From NCBI GenBank assembly GCA_035546855.1, contig DASZVY010000019.1:1-63010 (forward strand): a DNA stretch of 63,010 nt, in the 5' to 3' direction. Shown here one piece after another: positions 7,870 through 17,542 of the stretch. The notes under the pieces are model-generated. The model was not told where the DNA came from and ran no database searches. It worked only from the letters and a program-made list of their open reading frames with translations. How positions within the stretch are numbered: the stretch's first letter is position 1; each line of letters starts with the position of its first letter. The DNA is from Nitrobacter sp035546855 (GTDB lineage: Bacteria > Pseudomonadota > Alphaproteobacteria > Rhizobiales > Xanthobacteraceae). The translations under genes were made by a program, and so were the position numbers.

Positions 7870-9288
7870 ATGTCCTTTTCTCACCTCGGTTTGTCCGACA
7901 AGGTTCTGGCCGCCGTCGCGGCCACCGGTTACACCACCCCCACTCCCATTCAGGATCAGGCGATCCCGCACGTTCTGGGCCGCCGCGACGTTCTCGGCAT
8001 CGCCCAGACCGGCACCGGCAAGACGGCGGCCTTCGTGCTGCCGATGCTGACGCTGCTGGAAAAAGGCCGCGCCCGCGCGCGCATGCCGCGCACGCTGATC
8101 CTCGAACCGACCCGCGAGCTCGCGGCTCAGGTGAAAGAAAACTTCGACAAGTATGGCGCCGGGCAAAAGCTCAACGTGGCGCTCCTGATCGGCGGCGTCT
8201 CGTTCGGCGACCAGGATATCAAGCTCAACCGCGGGGTCGACGTCCTGATCGCGACGCCCGGCCGCCTGCTCGATCACACCGAGCGCGGCGGCCTGCTTCT
8301 CACCGGCGTCGAACTGCTGGTCATCGACGAAGCCGACCGCATGCTCGACATGGGCTTCATTCCCGACATCGAGCGCATCTGCAAACTCGTTCCCTTCACG
8401 CGGCAGACCCTGTTCTTCACCGCGACGATGCCTCCGGAAATCCGCCGGGTGACCGAACAATTCCTGCACAACCCGGTCCGGGTCGAGGTCTCCAAACCGG
8501 CGACGGCCGCCGTCACCGTCACCCAGTCGCAGGTTCCGGGCGGCCGCGAGGCCCACGAAAAGCGCGAGGTGCTGCGCCATCTCCTGCGCGACGCCAAGGA
8601 CCTCAAGAACGCGATCATCTTCTGCAACCGCAAGCGTGAAGTCGCCGTCCTTCACAAATCACTTCAGAAGCACGGCTTCAGCGTCTGTGCGCTGCACGGC
8701 GACATGGACCAGACCGCGCGGATGGCCGCGCTGGATCAATTCCGCAAGGGCGAGCTGCCGCTTCTCGTCGCCTCCGACGTCGCGGCACGCGGCCTCGACA
8801 TCCCCGAAGTCAGTCACGTCTTCAATTTCGACATCCCCCATCATGCCGACGATTACGTCCACCGGATCGGCCGCACCGGCCGCGCCGGCCGCGCCGGCAC
8901 GGCGATCTCGATCGTCAGCCCCGCCGACTCCAAGTCGATGGCGGCGATCGAAAAGCTGATCGGCCAACCGATTCCCAAGGCCGACATCGGCATTGCGCGT
9001 CCCGAAGCGCCGCACGACGCAGACGCGTCTGCCCGCGGTCATGGCGAGACGCGCGAACGCAGCGGACGGCGCGAGGGCCGCCGTGACGGGCGCAAGCCAC
9101 GGCGCAGCGAATCGCGGCGGTCAGCCGAGAATGATCGGCAGAAGGCACCGCCAATGGCCGCAGCAGCATCGCTGCCGCCGTCGATCGGCCGGACGCCCGC
9201 CGCGCCGCGTCTTGAGGCGGTCTCGGAGCCAGGGGACCATTCCCACCTTCCGGCGTTCCTGCTTCGCCCGATCCGGGCGCGGGGGTAG
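7870..9288 (+). CDS. rhlE: DEAD-box ATP-dependent RNA helicase (RhlE type)
   Basis: A 472-residue DEAD-box helicase that remodels RNA during ribosome assembly or mRNA decay. Motifs in order: Q motif (YTTPTPIQDQAIP), Walker A AQTGTGKT, PTRELA, TPGRLLDH, DEAD replaced by DEADR context (VIDEADRMLDMGF), FFTATMP for SAT, then domain 2 with IIFCNRK, ALHGDMDQ, ASDVAARGLDIPEV and HRIGRTGRAG. After residue 375 comes a basic, Arg-rich disordered tail (GRREGRRDGRKPRRSESRR), typical of RhlE. The upstream leader holds two palindromes. rne elsewhere in the window is a plausible functional partner in a cold degradosome. Confidence 0.93.
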   Translation: MSFSHLGLSDKVLAAVAATGYTTPTPIQDQAIPHVLGRRDVLGIAQTGTGKTAAFVLPMLTLLEKGRARARMPRTLILEPTRELAAQVKENFDKYGAGQKLNVALLIGGVSFGDQDIKLNRGVDVLIATPGRLLDHTERGGLLLTGVELLVIDEADRMLDMGFIPDIERICKLVPFTRQTLFFTATMPPEIRRVTEQFLHNPVRVEVSKPATAAVTVTQSQVPGGREAHEKREVLRHLLRDAKDLKNAIIFCNRKREVAVLHKSLQKHGFSVCALHGDMDQTARMAALDQFRKGELPLLVASDVAARGLDIPEVSHVFNFDIPHHADDYVHRIGRTGRAGRAGTAISIVSPADSKSMAAIEKLIGQPIPKADIGIARPEAPHDADASARGHGETRERSGRREGRRDGRKPRRSESRRSAENDRQKAPPMAAAASLPPSIGRTPAAPRLEAVSEPGDHSHLPAFLLRPIRARG

Positions 9289-9394
9289 TCCCGCCGACCG
9301 GAGAGCGGGTGCGAGCCGCATATGCTGAACCAAACGAAACCTGTTTACCGCTGATTCATTCTCCTCGCTTAGCCTGCCCTTAATATTCGCGAGA

Positions 9395-10510
9395 ATGATT
9401 TCGCAGTGGGACAGCGGGCGTGCGCCCGTTGGCGGGGACGCACAAGTGATTGGGCTAGACGAGCATGAACGCAGCATGGCGTTCGCGGAGGTCGCGCTTG
9501 GCCAAATCCGCTCGCTGCGGCAGACGGCTGTCCCCCGCAATTACGAAATCTGGTACGTCTACGCGACGGGCTACAATGCGTCGCTGAACAAGGTCATCAA
9601 CGAGACGCTGGCGCGCAACGGCAGGCTGACCGAAGCCGATCTCGAGCAGATCTACGAGACCTATCTTTCCCAGATCCGGACCACCGATCGCATCGACAAG
9701 GTCGGCGCGCGCGTCATCAACGAAATCGACGATGTGGTGACCCTGATCACAGACGCGCTCGGCATGACCACGAGTTTCGGCGACCGGCTGAACGGCGCGA
9801 CCGCGCAGCTACACGCCGCTCACAACCGTGATCAGGTGAAGGCCGTGATCGAGGAACTCGTCTCCGCGACCCGCGAGATGCAGGAGACCAACAAGGCGCT
9901 GGAAAATCGCCTCACCGTCTCCAAGCAGCAGATCAACAACCTCCAGCAGAGCCTCGAGGCGATCCGCGCGGAGAGTTTCACCGATCCCCTGACGGGCCTC
10001 GGCAACCGGAAATACTTCGACCGGGCGATGCATGACGCCGTGGCGATTGCCCTCAGGGCCGGCGAACCGTTATCGCTCCTGATGTTCGACATCGATCACT
10101 TCAAGTCGTTCAACGACAACTACGGTCACCTGACCGGTGATCAGGTGCTGCGGCTCGTCGCCATGTCGCTGAAGCAAACCATCAAGGGCCAGGACATCAC
10201 CGCGCGTTACGGCGGCGAGGAATTCGCGGTGGTGCTGCCGAATACCGCGCTGCGCCAGGCGTTGACGGTCGCAGACCATATCCGTCGCGCCGTGATGGCC
10301 AAGGAACTGAAGAAGAAGTCGACCGGGGAAATCCTCGGCCGCGTCACCATCTCCGTCGGCGTCTCGATCCTCAAGCCGGGTGACGACATGGACTCGCTGA
10401 TCGAGCGCGCCGATGCCTGCCTCTATGCCGCCAAACGCAACGGCCGCAACCGCGTGATCTGCGAGGCCGATCCGGAATATTCCGCCGAGGCGCGCATCCA
10501 GGTGGCCTGA
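9395..10510 (+). CDS. GGDEF-domain diguanylate cyclase
   Basis: A 371-residue cytoplasmic protein without membrane helices. Residues 1-170 form a helical N-terminal domain with a coiled-coil linker (about 150-195, ending TVSKQQINNLQQSLEAIRAE). The GGDEF domain follows, starting DPLTGLGNRKYFD, with DIDHFKSFND and the active-site GGEEF at residues 273-277, so it should make cyclic di-GMP from two GTP. At the inhibitory-site position the sequence is KGQD instead of RxxD, suggesting weak or no product feedback. The first ATG lacks a clear ribosome site; a later start at the Met of MAFAEVALG is possible. Confidence 0.9.
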   Translation: MISQWDSGRAPVGGDAQVIGLDEHERSMAFAEVALGQIRSLRQTAVPRNYEIWYVYATGYNASLNKVINETLARNGRLTEADLEQIYETYLSQIRTTDRIDKVGARVINEIDDVVTLITDALGMTTSFGDRLNGATAQLHAAHNRDQVKAVIEELVSATREMQETNKALENRLTVSKQQINNLQQSLEAIRAESFTDPLTGLGNRKYFDRAMHDAVAIALRAGEPLSLLMFDIDHFKSFNDNYGHLTGDQVLRLVAMSLKQTIKGQDITARYGGEEFAVVLPNTALRQALTVADHIRRAVMAKELKKKSTGEILGRVTISVGVSILKPGDDMDSLIERADACLYAAKRNGRNRVICEADPEYSAEARIQVA

Positions 10511-10603
10511 CCGGAAGATGAGGCGTCATCGTGCACGAGCGTGGACGATCCGGTGATCGAGGCGAGTTCATGGAAGTCCGCCTCCGGTGCGGAATACCGG
10601 ATA

Positions 10604-10619
10604 CTCCGCTTTCGCGGAG
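10604..10619. terminator. hairpin between convergent genes
   Basis: CTCCGC-TTTC-GCGGAG stem-loop in the 130 bp between the diguanylate cyclase gene (plus) and the TfoX-like gene (minus), followed by CATGACGG as in other intergenic repeats of this window. It may terminate either transcript; there is no clear T tract. Confidence 0.4.
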
Positions 10620-10641
10620 CATGACGGTTCCGGTCGGACTC

Positions 10642-11083
10642 TCAGGATAACGCTTTCCGTTTATTCGCCGGTTTCTTTTTGGCAGCCGCTTTCGTCTTGC
10701 CCGCCGGTTCAGTCCCCTTCTTTCCGGCTGCTTTCGTCGTCGGCTTGCGCGCCTTCGTGCGCTTCTTCAACGCCGCGCGCCGCGCCGCTCCAAGCGCATC
10801 GCGCGCCCAATCCGCAAGCTCGTCGGGATCGTCAAGCAGCCGCTCCGGCACGTGCCAGTAGGACGCGACCGTCACCGTCTTCTTGCTGGTATTGTATTGA
10901 AACGGGCCCGCGCCTTCGGCCTCGAAGCGCGGAATGGTCTCGCCGTCGGCGCGAAAGATCAGGCCCGCGCAGCGCCATGGCGAAATTGACGCCATCGACG
11001 GAAATGCCGAAACCGGAGAACATTTTTCGCAGCGTGACGGGACCGAAGCTTGCGAAGAGATCGAGCAGGAATTCGCGGTCCAT
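10642..11083 (-). pseudogene. TfoX N-terminal-domain-like gene, frameshifted
   Basis: The first part reads MDREFLLDLFASFGPVTLRK... through VNFAMALRG in one frame. The rest, LIFRADGETIPRF... SYWHVPERLL... ending in a Lys/Ala-rich tail, lies in another frame. Joined, they give a TfoX-N-like protein of about 147 residues; this small family is linked by name to competence but has no established role in alphaproteobacteria. The break is near 10965-10972, at a GC-rich GCGCGGGCCTG tract where two bases seem to be missing. It may be a real mutation or a base-calling error. It follows sufA with 17 bp between and probably belongs to the end of the suf transcript. Confidence 0.7.
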
Positions 11084-11100
11084 GCGTGAACCGCCCGCGC

Positions 11101-11511
11101 TCAGCCGTCGATCTTGGCCGGCGTCAACTGCACGGACTCGCCGCAACCGCAGGCGGAGACCTGGTTGGGGTTATTGAAGACGAATTGGGCCTGCATCTTG
11201 TCGGCCTTGTAGTCCATTTCCGTTCCCAGCAGGAACAGGACGGCCTTCGGATCGACGAGAATCTTCACGCCCTTGTCCTCCACCACCTCGTCGGTCGGCT
11301 TGATGTCGTGGGCATACTCAACGGTGTAGGACTGGCCGGCGCAGCCGCCGTTCCTGATGCCGACGCGCAGGCCGACGATCTCCGAATCCGCCCGTGCGGA
11401 AAGTTCCTTGACCCGCATGGCAGCCGCCTCGGTAAGGCGCATCACCTGCGGGCGCGGGCGAGGCTTCGGCTTTGGGGCAGAGGCTGGTGCGTTCGGTGTC
11501 ATTTCAGTCAT
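11101..11511 (-). CDS. sufA: HesB/IscA-type iron-sulfur carrier SufA
   Basis: A 136-residue A-type carrier that receives Fe-S clusters from the SufBCD scaffold and passes them to apoproteins. After a Pro/Lys-rich N-terminal tail (about 22 residues), the HesB fold shows the three conserved Cys: one in RNGGCAGQSY and two in SACGCGES. A ribosome site CAGGATT precedes the ATG. It is the last intact Suf gene of the operon, 57 bp behind sufT. Confidence 0.93.
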   Translation of the reverse strand: MTEMTPNAPASAPKPKPRPRPQVMRLTEAAAMRVKELSARADSEIVGLRVGIRNGGCAGQSYTVEYAHDIKPTDEVVEDKGVKILVDPKAVLFLLGTEMDYKADKMQAQFVFNNPNQVSACGCGESVQLTPAKIDG

Positions 11512-11568
11512 TTGGTGAATCCTGCTGGCAAATCAATGCCGGTCGTTGCCACGCTACGCCAAAAGCCT

Positions 11569-11970
11569 TCACCACATATTGAGGACGAGACGCGCCTCGT
11601 CGGTCATGCGATCCGGCGACCACGGCGGATCCCAGACGATGCTGACGTTGACGACGCCAACGCCGGGAACGCTCGCCACCGCGTTCTCCACCATGGTCGG
11701 CAACTCGGCCGCCGCAGGACAATTCGGCGTCGTCAGGGTCATCTCGACGTCGACGGAGCGATCGTCCTTGATATCCACCTTGTAGATCAGGCCGAGTTCG
11801 TAGATGTCGGCCGGGATTTCCGGATCGAACACCGTTTTCAGCGCGGCCACGATCTCGGTGCCGAGCCGCTCGGTTTCCTCGGGCGGCAATGCCGAACTGG
11901 TTTGCACGTGACTCGGCTTCGCTTCCGAAGCATGGATGTCGGCGGCTTTGGCTTCAACAGTATCATTCAT
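11569..11970 (-). CDS. sufT: SUF-associated MIP18/DUF59 protein SufT
   Basis: A 133-residue DUF59 (MIP18-like) protein. Family hallmarks are VFDPEIPADIYELGLIY and MTLTTPNCPAAAELP with the conserved Cys. SufT proteins assist Fe-S cluster maturation, probably at the carrier or transfer stage. The start ATG overlaps the sufS stop by four bases (ATGA), so translation is likely coupled. The acidic N-terminal 35 residues are not part of the fold. Confidence 0.92.
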   Translation of the reverse strand: MNDTVEAKAADIHASEAKPSHVQTSSALPPEETERLGTEIVAALKTVFDPEIPADIYELGLIYKVDIKDDRSVDVEMTLTTPNCPAAAELPTMVENAVASVPGVGVVNVSIVWDPPWSPDRMTDEARLVLNMW

Positions 11971-13211
11971 GAGAACAAATCCCGTGCCTTGATCAGCGCC
12001 TGCGCGAACTGGTCGACTTCCTCACGCGTATTATACATGCCGAACGATGCCCGGCAGGTCGCCGTGACGTTGAACCGCTCTAAAAGCGGCATCACGCAAT
12101 GGGTCCCGGCGCGAACGGCGATGCCCGAGCGATCGATCACGGTCGCGACGTCATGCGGATGCGCGCCCTTCATCTCGAACGAAATCACCGGCCCCTTGTC
12201 GCGCGCCGTGCCGATGATGCGCAGCGAATTGATCTCACGCAACCGCTCCTGCGCATAGTTCAGCAAGTCATGCTCGTGCGCGGCGATCCGCGCCTTGCCG
12301 ATCGAGTTGACGTAGTCGATGGCGGCGCCAAGTCCGATGGCCTCGACGATCGCCGGCGTGCCCGCTTCGAACTTGTGCGGTGGGTCGCCATAGGTGACCC
12401 AATCCTTCGTCACCTCGCGGATCATCTCGCCGCCGCCGTTATAGGGCCGCATCGATTCCAGCAGCGCGTGCTTGGCGTAGAGCACGCCGATCCCGGTCGG
12501 CCCATACACCTTGTGCCCGGTGAAGACGTAGAAATCGCAATCGATGTCCTGCACGTCCACCGCCAGATGAACGGCGCCCTGGCTGCCGTCCACCAGCACC
12601 GGGATGCCCCGCCCGCGCGCAAGCTTCACGACGTCCTTGACCGGCACGAGGGTGCCAAGCGCGTTCGACATCTGCGTGATAGCGACGAGCTTCGTCTTCG
12701 GTGTCAGCAGCTTCTCGAACTCCTCGATCAGGAAGTTGCCGTCGTCATCGACCGGCGCCCACTTGATGACCGCGCCGTGACGCTCGCGCAGAAAGTGCCA
12801 TGGCACGATGTTGGAGTGGTGCTCCATGATCGAGAGCACGATCTCGTCGCCCGCCTTGATGTTCGGCTCGCCCCAGGACGACGCGACGAGGTTGATGGCC
12901 TCGGTGGCGTTGCGCGTGAAGATAATCTCCTCGTTGCGCCGCGCGTTGATGAACTGCGCGACTTTCGCGCGGCCGCCCTCGTAGGCTTCGGTCGCGGCAT
13001 TGGCGAGGTAGTGCAGGCCGCGATGAACGTTGGCGTACTCGGTCTTGTACGCCTCCGTCATGCGATCGAGCACGGCGTTCGGTTTCTGGGCGGACGCCGC
13101 ATTGTCGAAATAGACCAGCGGCTTGCCATAGACCTGCATCGCCAGCGCCGGGAAATCCTCCCGCACGCGCAGCACGTCATAGGAACCGTTGGCGACCGCC
13201 GGATGGGTCAT
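11967..13211 (-). CDS. sufS: cysteine desulfurase SufS
   Basis: A 414-residue PLP enzyme that removes sulfur from cysteine as a persulfide for cluster assembly. It is a group II desulfurase: the PLP Lys lies in FTGHKVYGPTG near residue 233, and the catalytic Cys in the short RAGTHCVMPLL loop near residue 370. No SufE gene is seen in the window, so the sulfur acceptor must be encoded elsewhere. An intergenic palindrome (13235-13325) separates it from sufD. A second, group I-like desulfurase gene stands at the head of the cluster. Confidence 0.95.
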   Translation of the reverse strand: MTHPAVANGSYDVLRVREDFPALAMQVYGKPLVYFDNAASAQKPNAVLDRMTEAYKTEYANVHRGLHYLANAATEAYEGGRAKVAQFINARRNEEIIFTRNATEAINLVASSWGEPNIKAGDEIVLSIMEHHSNIVPWHFLRERHGAVIKWAPVDDDGNFLIEEFEKLLTPKTKLVAITQMSNALGTLVPVKDVVKLARGRGIPVLVDGSQGAVHLAVDVQDIDCDFYVFTGHKVYGPTGIGVLYAKHALLESMRPYNGGGEMIREVTKDWVTYGDPPHKFEAGTPAIVEAIGLGAAIDYVNSIGKARIAAHEHDLLNYAQERLREINSLRIIGTARDKGPVISFEMKGAHPHDVATVIDRSGIAVRAGTHCVMPLLERFNVTATCRASFGMYNTREEVDQFAQALIKARDLFS

Positions 13212-13234
13212 GTGCTTCTCGTCTCTTTCTTGCC

Positions 13235-13325
13235 GTCATGCCCGGCCTTGTGCCGGGCATCCACGTCTTTAATCTTCACCACCGACTTTGAAGACGTGGA
13301 TGGCCGGGTCAAGCCCGGCCATGAC
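13235..13325. repeat. intergenic palindromic repeat (family A) between sufD and sufS
   Basis: A 91-bp palindrome with outer arms GTCATGCCCGGCCTTG and CAAGCCCGGCCATGAC, and inner arms ATCCACGTCTT and AAGACGTGGAT. It fills nearly the whole sufD-sufS gap and would form a long hairpin in the suf mRNA. It shares both arm sequences with the copy at 14689-14804. Confidence 0.85.
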
Positions 13326-13344
13326 GCCGGTATTCAATGCGTCG

Positions 13345-14670
13345 TCACTCTCTCGCCGCCAGCCACCGTTCGGCGGCGGCCGCGGCGACCTCACGCAACC
13401 CGTCGTCGACGATGGATTCAATCGCCTCGCCGACGAACGCCAGGATCAGAAGCGATTGCGCCTCCTTCTCCGAGAGCCCGCGGGCCCGCAGGTAGAACAG
13501 CAGACTATCGTCGAGCGCGCCGATGGCGGCGCCGTGACCGCAAGTGACGTCGTCCGCGAAAATCTCGAGCTCGGGCTTGTTGTCGGCTTCCGCCTCGTCG
13601 GACAACAGCAGCGCCCGCGTCATCATCTTGGCATCGGTCTTTTGCGCGTCCGGATGCACGTTGATGCGCCCCTGGAACACCGAATGGGCACGGTCGTCGA
13701 CGACGGCGCGGAACACCTCACGGCTCTCGCAATTCGGGACCATGTGATCGAGCACCAGCGTGGCGTCGCCGTGCTGCCGTTCCTTGAGCATGTTGACGCC
13801 GTTGATCGAGGCCGAGGCGTTTTCACCGCCGAAGCGGACGAATGCCTGATAGCGGCTCAGCACGGCTCCCGTGGTAAGGCTGAAGGTGTTGAAAACGGTT
13901 TTCGCGCTCAACGTCACGATCGCGGTCGAGATATTGGCTGCGTCGTGCGCATCCTCGACGAGACGGACATGCTGGACTTCGGCGCCTTCGCCGGCCCACA
14001 ACACGACGGCATCGTGCACCTGATAGGTCCGGGTATCCGGCGCAGCAACGAAACTCTCCACCAGCGTAACGCGCGCGCCCTTCCCGATCCGCACCAGCGA
14101 GCGCGTGAAAGCCGACGCCGACGACCGGGTCGCGATATGCACGAGGTGCAACGGCCTGGTCAGGGTGACGTTGTCGCCGATCCCGACGACCACGCCGTCG
14201 GTCGCCATCGCGGCATTGAGCGAGACCATGGCGTCCGCGGTCGCGTTGGTGCGCAGAAGATCCGCCCGCATGGAGTTGTCAGCGTTCTCCAGCACCTCGC
14301 GCAGCGTGCGGATGTCGACGTCCTTGGCCTGCGTGCCGAGATCGGAAAGCTCCGGCGCGAAAAAACCGTCGACCAGCACGAGCCGGCAGGCATCGGTGAT
14401 TTCCAATTTACCGTAGGCTTCGGCAGCGCGCTTCAGCGCTTCGGCATCCGGCCGGGCAGCGAGCGGCGCCACCTCGCGCAGCAGCGTGCGCAGGTCGGTA
14501 TATTTCCACTCCTCGATCCGGCGATGCGGCAGGCCGCGGCCCGCGAAATCGGCGTACGACGCCTCACGCAATTCAGAGACCGGACCCGTGCCCGGCAGGC
14601 GGCTTCGCGCGGCGGCGAAGACGTCGCCCGCGGCGCGTTCCGTTGTCGATTTGACCAGTGCAACGTTCAT
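13345..14670 (-). CDS. sufD: SufD subunit of the SufBCD scaffold
   Basis: A 441-residue beta-helix protein that pairs with SufB and two SufC in the Fe-S assembly complex. Typical segments are RRIEEWKYTDLR near residue 56, the repeated strand region, SRYQAFVRFGGENA, and the C-terminal TCGHGAAIGALDDSLLFYLRARGLSE with the conserved His. The frame opens 11 codons earlier inside the upstream repeat; I chose the ATG of MNVALVKST because GGGAAG lies about 9 bases before it. Repeats lie in the gaps on both sides. Confidence 0.94.
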   Translation of the reverse strand: MNVALVKSTTERAAGDVFAAARSRLPGTGPVSELREASYADFAGRGLPHRRIEEWKYTDLRTLLREVAPLAARPDAEALKRAAEAYGKLEITDACRLVLVDGFFAPELSDLGTQAKDVDIRTLREVLENADNSMRADLLRTNATADAMVSLNAAMATDGVVVGIGDNVTLTRPLHLVHIATRSSASAFTRSLVRIGKGARVTLVESFVAAPDTRTYQVHDAVVLWAGEGAEVQHVRLVEDAHDAANISTAIVTLSAKTVFNTFSLTTGAVLSRYQAFVRFGGENASASINGVNMLKERQHGDATLVLDHMVPNCESREVFRAVVDDRAHSVFQGRINVHPDAQKTDAKMMTRALLLSDEAEADNKPELEIFADDVTCGHGAAIGALDDSLLFYLRARGLSEKEAQSLLILAFVGEAIESIVDDGLREVAAAAAERWLAARE

Positions 14671-14688
14671 GATCGGCACTTCCCAATC

Positions 14689-14804
14689 GTCATGGCCGGG
14701 CATAGCCTGTCAAAGACGGGCGTGAACGCCCTTTTGTCCCGGCTATCCACGTCTTGCAGTCATCGAAGAAAGACGTGGATACCCGGCACGAGGCCGGGCA
14801 TGAC
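14689..14804. repeat. intergenic palindromic repeat (family A) between sufC and sufD
   Basis: A 116-bp imperfect palindrome with outer arms GTCATGGCCGGGCAT and GCCGGGCATGAC, inner arms TATCCACGTCTT and AGACGTGGATA, and a nested hairpin GGGCGTGAACGCCC. It is the same family as 13235-13325 and fills most of the gap between sufC and sufD. Confidence 0.85.
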
Positions 14805-14829
14805 GGCATATTTCGTTGAACCGCTTGCA

Positions 14830-15582
14830 TCACGCGGCATCCTCAAACTGCGCGTAACCCGACTCCTCAAGTTCAAGCGCAAGTTCCTTGCCGCCGCTCT
14901 TCACCACCCGGCCCTTCGACATCACATGCACGAAGTCGGGCACGATGTAGTTGAGCAGCCGCTGATAGTGCGTGATGACGATCATCGCGCGGTCGTTCGA
15001 GCGCAACGCGTTGACGCCGTCGGCGGCAATCCGCAGCGCGTCGATGTCGAGGCCGGAGTCCATCTCATCGAGAATGCACAAACTGGGCTCGAACAGCGCC
15101 ATCTGCAGCACCTCGTTGCGCTTCTTTTCACCACCCGAGAAGCCGACATTGACGCCACGCTTCAGCATGTCCTGCGGAATGTTGAGCGACTTCGCGACCT
15201 CGCGGACCTTCTTGAGGAAATCGGGGGTCGAAAATTCGCTCTCGCCGCGCGCCTTGCGCTGCGCGTTCAGCGCCGTGCGCAGGAAGTTCATGGTCGCGAC
15301 GCCGGGAATCTCCACCGGGTACTGGAACGCGAGGAATACGCCCTTGGCAGCGCGCTCGTCCGGCGCCATCGCCAGCAGGTCCTCGCCCTTGAACAGGATC
15401 TCGCCATCGGTGACGTCGTAGCCCGGCTTGCCGGCGATGACATGGCTGAGCGTCGATTTGCCGGAACCGTTGGGTCCCATGATGGCGTGGACTTCGCCCT
15501 CGTTCACGGTCAGCGTCAGGCCATGCAGGATCTCGCGATCCTCGACGCGAACGTGCAAATTCTTGACTTCAAGTAGCGCCAT
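14830..15582 (-). CDS. sufC: SufC ATPase of the SufBCD scaffold
   Basis: A 250-residue ABC-type ATPase that drives conformational change of SufBCD. Walker A GPNGSGKST (residues 36-44), the signature FSGGEKKRNE, and Walker B LCILDEMDSGLD are all intact, with the switch His in VITHYQRLL. Length is normal for the family. It follows a small ORF and a repeat element downstream of sufB. Confidence 0.96.
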   Translation of the reverse strand: MALLEVKNLHVRVEDREILHGLTLTVNEGEVHAIMGPNGSGKSTLSHVIAGKPGYDVTDGEILFKGEDLLAMAPDERAAKGVFLAFQYPVEIPGVATMNFLRTALNAQRKARGESEFSTPDFLKKVREVAKSLNIPQDMLKRGVNVGFSGGEKKRNEVLQMALFEPSLCILDEMDSGLDIDALRIAADGVNALRSNDRAMIVITHYQRLLNYIVPDFVHVMSKGRVVKSGGKELALELEESGYAQFEDAA

Positions 15583-15602
15583 ATTCTTCTGTCCTTCAAA
15601 CC

Positions 15603-15743
15603 GTCATACCTGCGGAATGGCTCTCTCGCCGTTGTCGCTGGAGGTGCGAGCCGCCCTTGCGGCGAACCTCGAAGGATGATCGTTCTCAATCCATCTTTGC
15701 CATCCTTCGAGACGCAGCCGAGGGCCGCTCCTCAGGATGACGG
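15603..15743. repeat. intergenic repeat between the small suf ORF and sufC
   Basis: An imperfect palindromic element with arms CTCGAAGGATG (15668-15678) and CATCCTTCGAG (15701-15711), ending CTCAGGATGACGG. It is a different family from 13235-13325 and 14689-14804, but it also occupies a suf operon junction and could fold in the mRNA. Confidence 0.65.
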
Positions 15744-15747
15744 TAGG

Positions 15748-15965
15748 CTAGCTGACCAACTCCAATCGCTTCTCGATGCGATCGAGCCGCACCTTGATTC
15801 CAGCGATGTCAGCGTGGTCGAGTTCCTGAATTGTCACCACGCCTGCAAGATGCTGCCGGATGGCTGTAGCCTCCGCACTGATCGTTTGCATCCAGTCCAA
15901 AATCTTTGCATTGTCGCCGCGAAGCGCACGAAACTGTTCCAATACGAGATTGTCCGGCTCAACCA

Positions 15966-15966
<1 letters not shown>
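15748..15966 (-). CDS. small coiled-coil protein coupled to sufB
   Basis: A 72-residue protein of unknown function, mostly helical. Heptad-like Leu/Ile spacing runs from residue 5 to the end, with a basic C-terminal helix (IKVRLDRIEKRLELVS). The start ATG overlaps the sufB stop as TGATG, so its translation should be coupled to SufB; a GTG one codon earlier could also serve. It resembles small hypothetical proteins of Bradyrhizobium-type genomes with MxEPDNLVLE... starts, as far as I recall. Its place between sufB and sufC suggests a link to cluster assembly, but no motif (no Cys) supports a direct role in metal or sulfur binding. Confidence 0.7.
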
Positions 15967-17465
<1,499 letters not shown>

Positions 17466-17542
17466 TTTAGTCCTCCGCTCGCGGTTTCAAGGACCGCGGT
17501 GGATCAAGGTCTCGGTGCTCGTGCTGTTCCGACGAAACCGAC

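Noticed and set aside
13235..14804. CRISPR-like array from the repeated palindromes in the suf operon
   Set aside because: Only two related copies about 1.4 kb apart with genes between; no regular spacers.
13288..15576. 762-codon open frame on the plus strand across sufD and sufC
   Set aside because: It is antisense to two complete, motif-verified genes, is rich in Arg/His/Asp as expected for GC-rich antisense reading, and has no ribosome site.
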